Of a stretch of 6,726 nt of DNA, positions 6,640 through 6,726 are shown in pieces. The DNA is from DATIJJ01 sp035478255 (GTDB lineage Bacteria; Pseudomonadota; Gammaproteobacteria; DSM-16500), in contig DATIJV010000158.1 in the NCBI GenBank assembly GCA_035478255.1, positions 1 through 6,726 of the forward strand, given 5' to 3'. Both the position numbers and the translations under genes were made by a program. Below the pieces are notes generated by a model that saw only the letters and a list, made by a program, of their open reading frames with translations, did not search any database and was not told where the DNA came from. Positions within the stretch are counted from its first letter, which is position 1. Every line of letters begins with the position of its first letter.

Positions 6640-6726
6640 TAAAATTTCTGGATCCCGTCCTATAGATTGCTCGCATTCTGCTCTCAATCGACGGGATAAC
6701 CTGAGTATTGCATGAACGTTTTTTCT
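6604..6726 (-). CDS. possible C-terminal end of an unrecognised gene, cut by the window edge
   Basis: Read on the minus strand from the last base, a frame stays open for 40 codons and stops at TAG (6606-6604), which lies inside the distal arm of the palindrome. The predicted tail is charged, with RLSRRLRAECEQ in its middle. I do not recognise it. If real, it would lie 46 bp upstream of the UPF0114 gene on the same strand. Against it: the arginine codons AGA, AGG and CGG and the codons ATA and CTA look unlike those favoured in the neighbouring genes, and 40 open codons can occur by chance. Confidence 0.25.
   Translation of the reverse strand, partial: RKNVHAILRLSRRLRAECEQSIGRDPEILQYCLSKRSVFA
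6650..6701. repeat. nested dyad able to form a long interrupted hairpin
   Basis: ATCCCGTC at 6652-6659 pairs exactly with GACGGGAT at 6690-6697. GG at 6650-6651 can also pair with CC at 6700-6701 across a 2-nt bulge. Inside, GATTG at 6665-6669 pairs with CAATC at 6685-6689, which directly abuts the outer helix on the right side. GCA/TGC at 6673-6675 and 6679-6681 can close a triloop. The three helices are co-linear, as in a structured RNA or a palindromic element. No known RNA family is recognised. Confidence 0.4.

Noticed and set aside
6712..6726. ATG at 6712 as the start of a plus-strand gene running off the edge
   Set aside because: Only five codons are visible and there is no good ribosome site. 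The in-frame TAA at 6697 permits a start here but does not support one.

Overview
The window is AT-rich and gene-dense. It reads as ordinary chromosome of a gammaproteobacterium with a smallish, low-GC genome. The order fmdB-like, DUF502, aspS, yebC, ruvC is a known gammaproteobacterial arrangement, and the proteins resemble the Pseudomonas/Legionella type more than the enteric type. Low GC with this layout makes a Legionellales member (Legionella/Coxiella relatives) a reasonable but unproven guess.

Layout. Bases 1-184 hold a purine-rich tract and a good sigma70-type promoter overlapped by a dyad. They lead into a one-gene unit (185-1954) for a complete half-size ABC exporter. After 102 bp with an extended -10 promoter comes a tightly packed co-directional cluster. 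It contains a FmdB-type zinc-ribbon protein (2057-2344), a two-helix DUF502 membrane protein (2341-2979), aspartyl-tRNA synthetase (2972-4744), YebC (4771-5508) and the RuvC Holliday-junction resolvase (5505-6017). Overlaps of 4, 8 and 4 nt and one 26-nt gap suggest a single operon joining tRNA charging, a ribosome- or DNA-associated regulator and recombination repair. Six bases beyond ruvC, a convergent gene on the minus strand (6024-6557) encodes a UPF0114/YqhA-type inner-membrane protein.

The last 170 bp hold the least explained sequence. There is a perfect 18-bp inverted repeat (6595-6639), a second nested dyad able to form a branched-free long hairpin (6650-6701), and a minus-strand frame that is open to the window edge and stops inside the palindrome.

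The coding genes are all recognisable families with intact motifs, and I see no sign of a new multi-gene system. The points worth a second look are the terminal palindromes, the promoter dyad before the ABC gene, a near-identical short element before both fmdB and yebC, residues in AspRS that predict a non-discriminating enzyme, and the absence of ruvAB directly after ruvC.
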